Source: Nostoc sp. 'Peltigera membranacea cyanobiont' N6
Lineage (GTDB): Bacteria > Cyanobacteriota > Cyanobacteriia > Cyanobacteriales > Nostocaceae
Direction of reading: 5' to 3'
NCBI RefSeq assembly: GCF_002949735.1
Contig: NZ_CP026688.1
Location: forward strand, 1-30,992
DNA length: 30,992 nt
Shown here: piece by piece, positions 30,859 to 30,992 of the stretch
How positions within the stretch are numbered: the first letter of the stretch is position 1
Layout of the letters: each line of letters begins with the position of its first letter
The notes under the pieces: model-generated
What the model saw: only the letters and a program-made list of their open reading frames with translations
Told to the model about the DNA's origin: nothing
Databases searched by the model: none
Program-made: the position numbers and the translations under genes

Positions 30859-30992
30859 TATATAATCAATAGTTAATTTTAATGTTAGAGATTTATAGTT
30901 TTTGAGATTTTACGGGGAATACTAAATTTTAGATTCTTGGTCAGACCCGACTGAGATTCCTTAAGTTGGCTATCACTTTAATAATATTATGG

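Overview
The window looks like a piece of a cyanobacterial plasmid, most likely from a filamentous Nostoc/Anabaena-type host. Supporting signs are eight copies of the cyanobacterial HIP1 octamer GCGATCGC, a KGK-domain protein, a large pentapeptide-repeat protein with a C-terminal module common in cyanobacteria, orphan receiver proteins and an ISKra4-like insertion sequence. No rRNA, tRNA or CRISPR array was seen. Family names come from reading motifs; no database search was possible.

Layout. (1) 1-1.3 kb: a small unknown gene behind a palindrome and a GIY-YIG nuclease-like gene, then a 4x12 bp tandem repeat. (2) 1.4-6.5 kb, minus strand: an unknown 306-aa protein, a 1067-aa primase/SF3-helicase replication protein, an AT-rich gap that may hold the origin, and a ribbon-helix-helix (RHH) protein. 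(3) 6.5-12.3 kb, plus strand: a strong promoter with an overlapping operator, a 54-aa gene, a 116-bp cluster of ten GAAAC/GTTTC repeats, an actin-like ParM gene overlapping a small RHH gene (a parMRC-like segregation module), three or four small genes including membrane proteins, and a membrane-anchored P-loop ATPase that may be a coupling protein. (4) 12.4-18.2 kb: a mobilisation region laid out like Tra1 of IncP plasmids. TraK-, TraL- and TraM-like genes run left, MobC/TraJ-like and relaxase genes run right, and a hairpin-rich oriT candidate lies between them. The relaxase carries six 61-aa repeats.

(5) 18.2-20.8 kb: a nested inverted-repeat element, two convergent orphan receivers (one lacking its phospho-acceptor Asp), and a tandem-HTH protein with TCGCCA-type operators. 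(6) 20.85-23.1 kb: a small coiled-coil gene split by a 1909-bp insertion sequence with a 9-bp target duplication; removing the element restores the gene. The transposase carries one in-frame stop. (7) 23.3-31 kb, accessory: pentapeptide-repeat protein, coiled-coil protein, KGK protein whose 3' end runs into a recombinase-gene remnant, an intact tyrosine recombinase, a XRE-PIN pair that resembles a toxin-antitoxin operon, several very small genes, a zinc-ribbon protein, and a truncated second recombinase.

Read together, modules 2-4 give replication, segregation and mobilisation, and modules 5-7 are cargo reshaped by recombinases and an IS. The most unusual items are the parMRC-like locus, the IncP-like mob region with its oriT candidates, the mosaic relaxase repeats, the IS footprint with its conserved internal hairpins, and the KGK/recombinase chimera.
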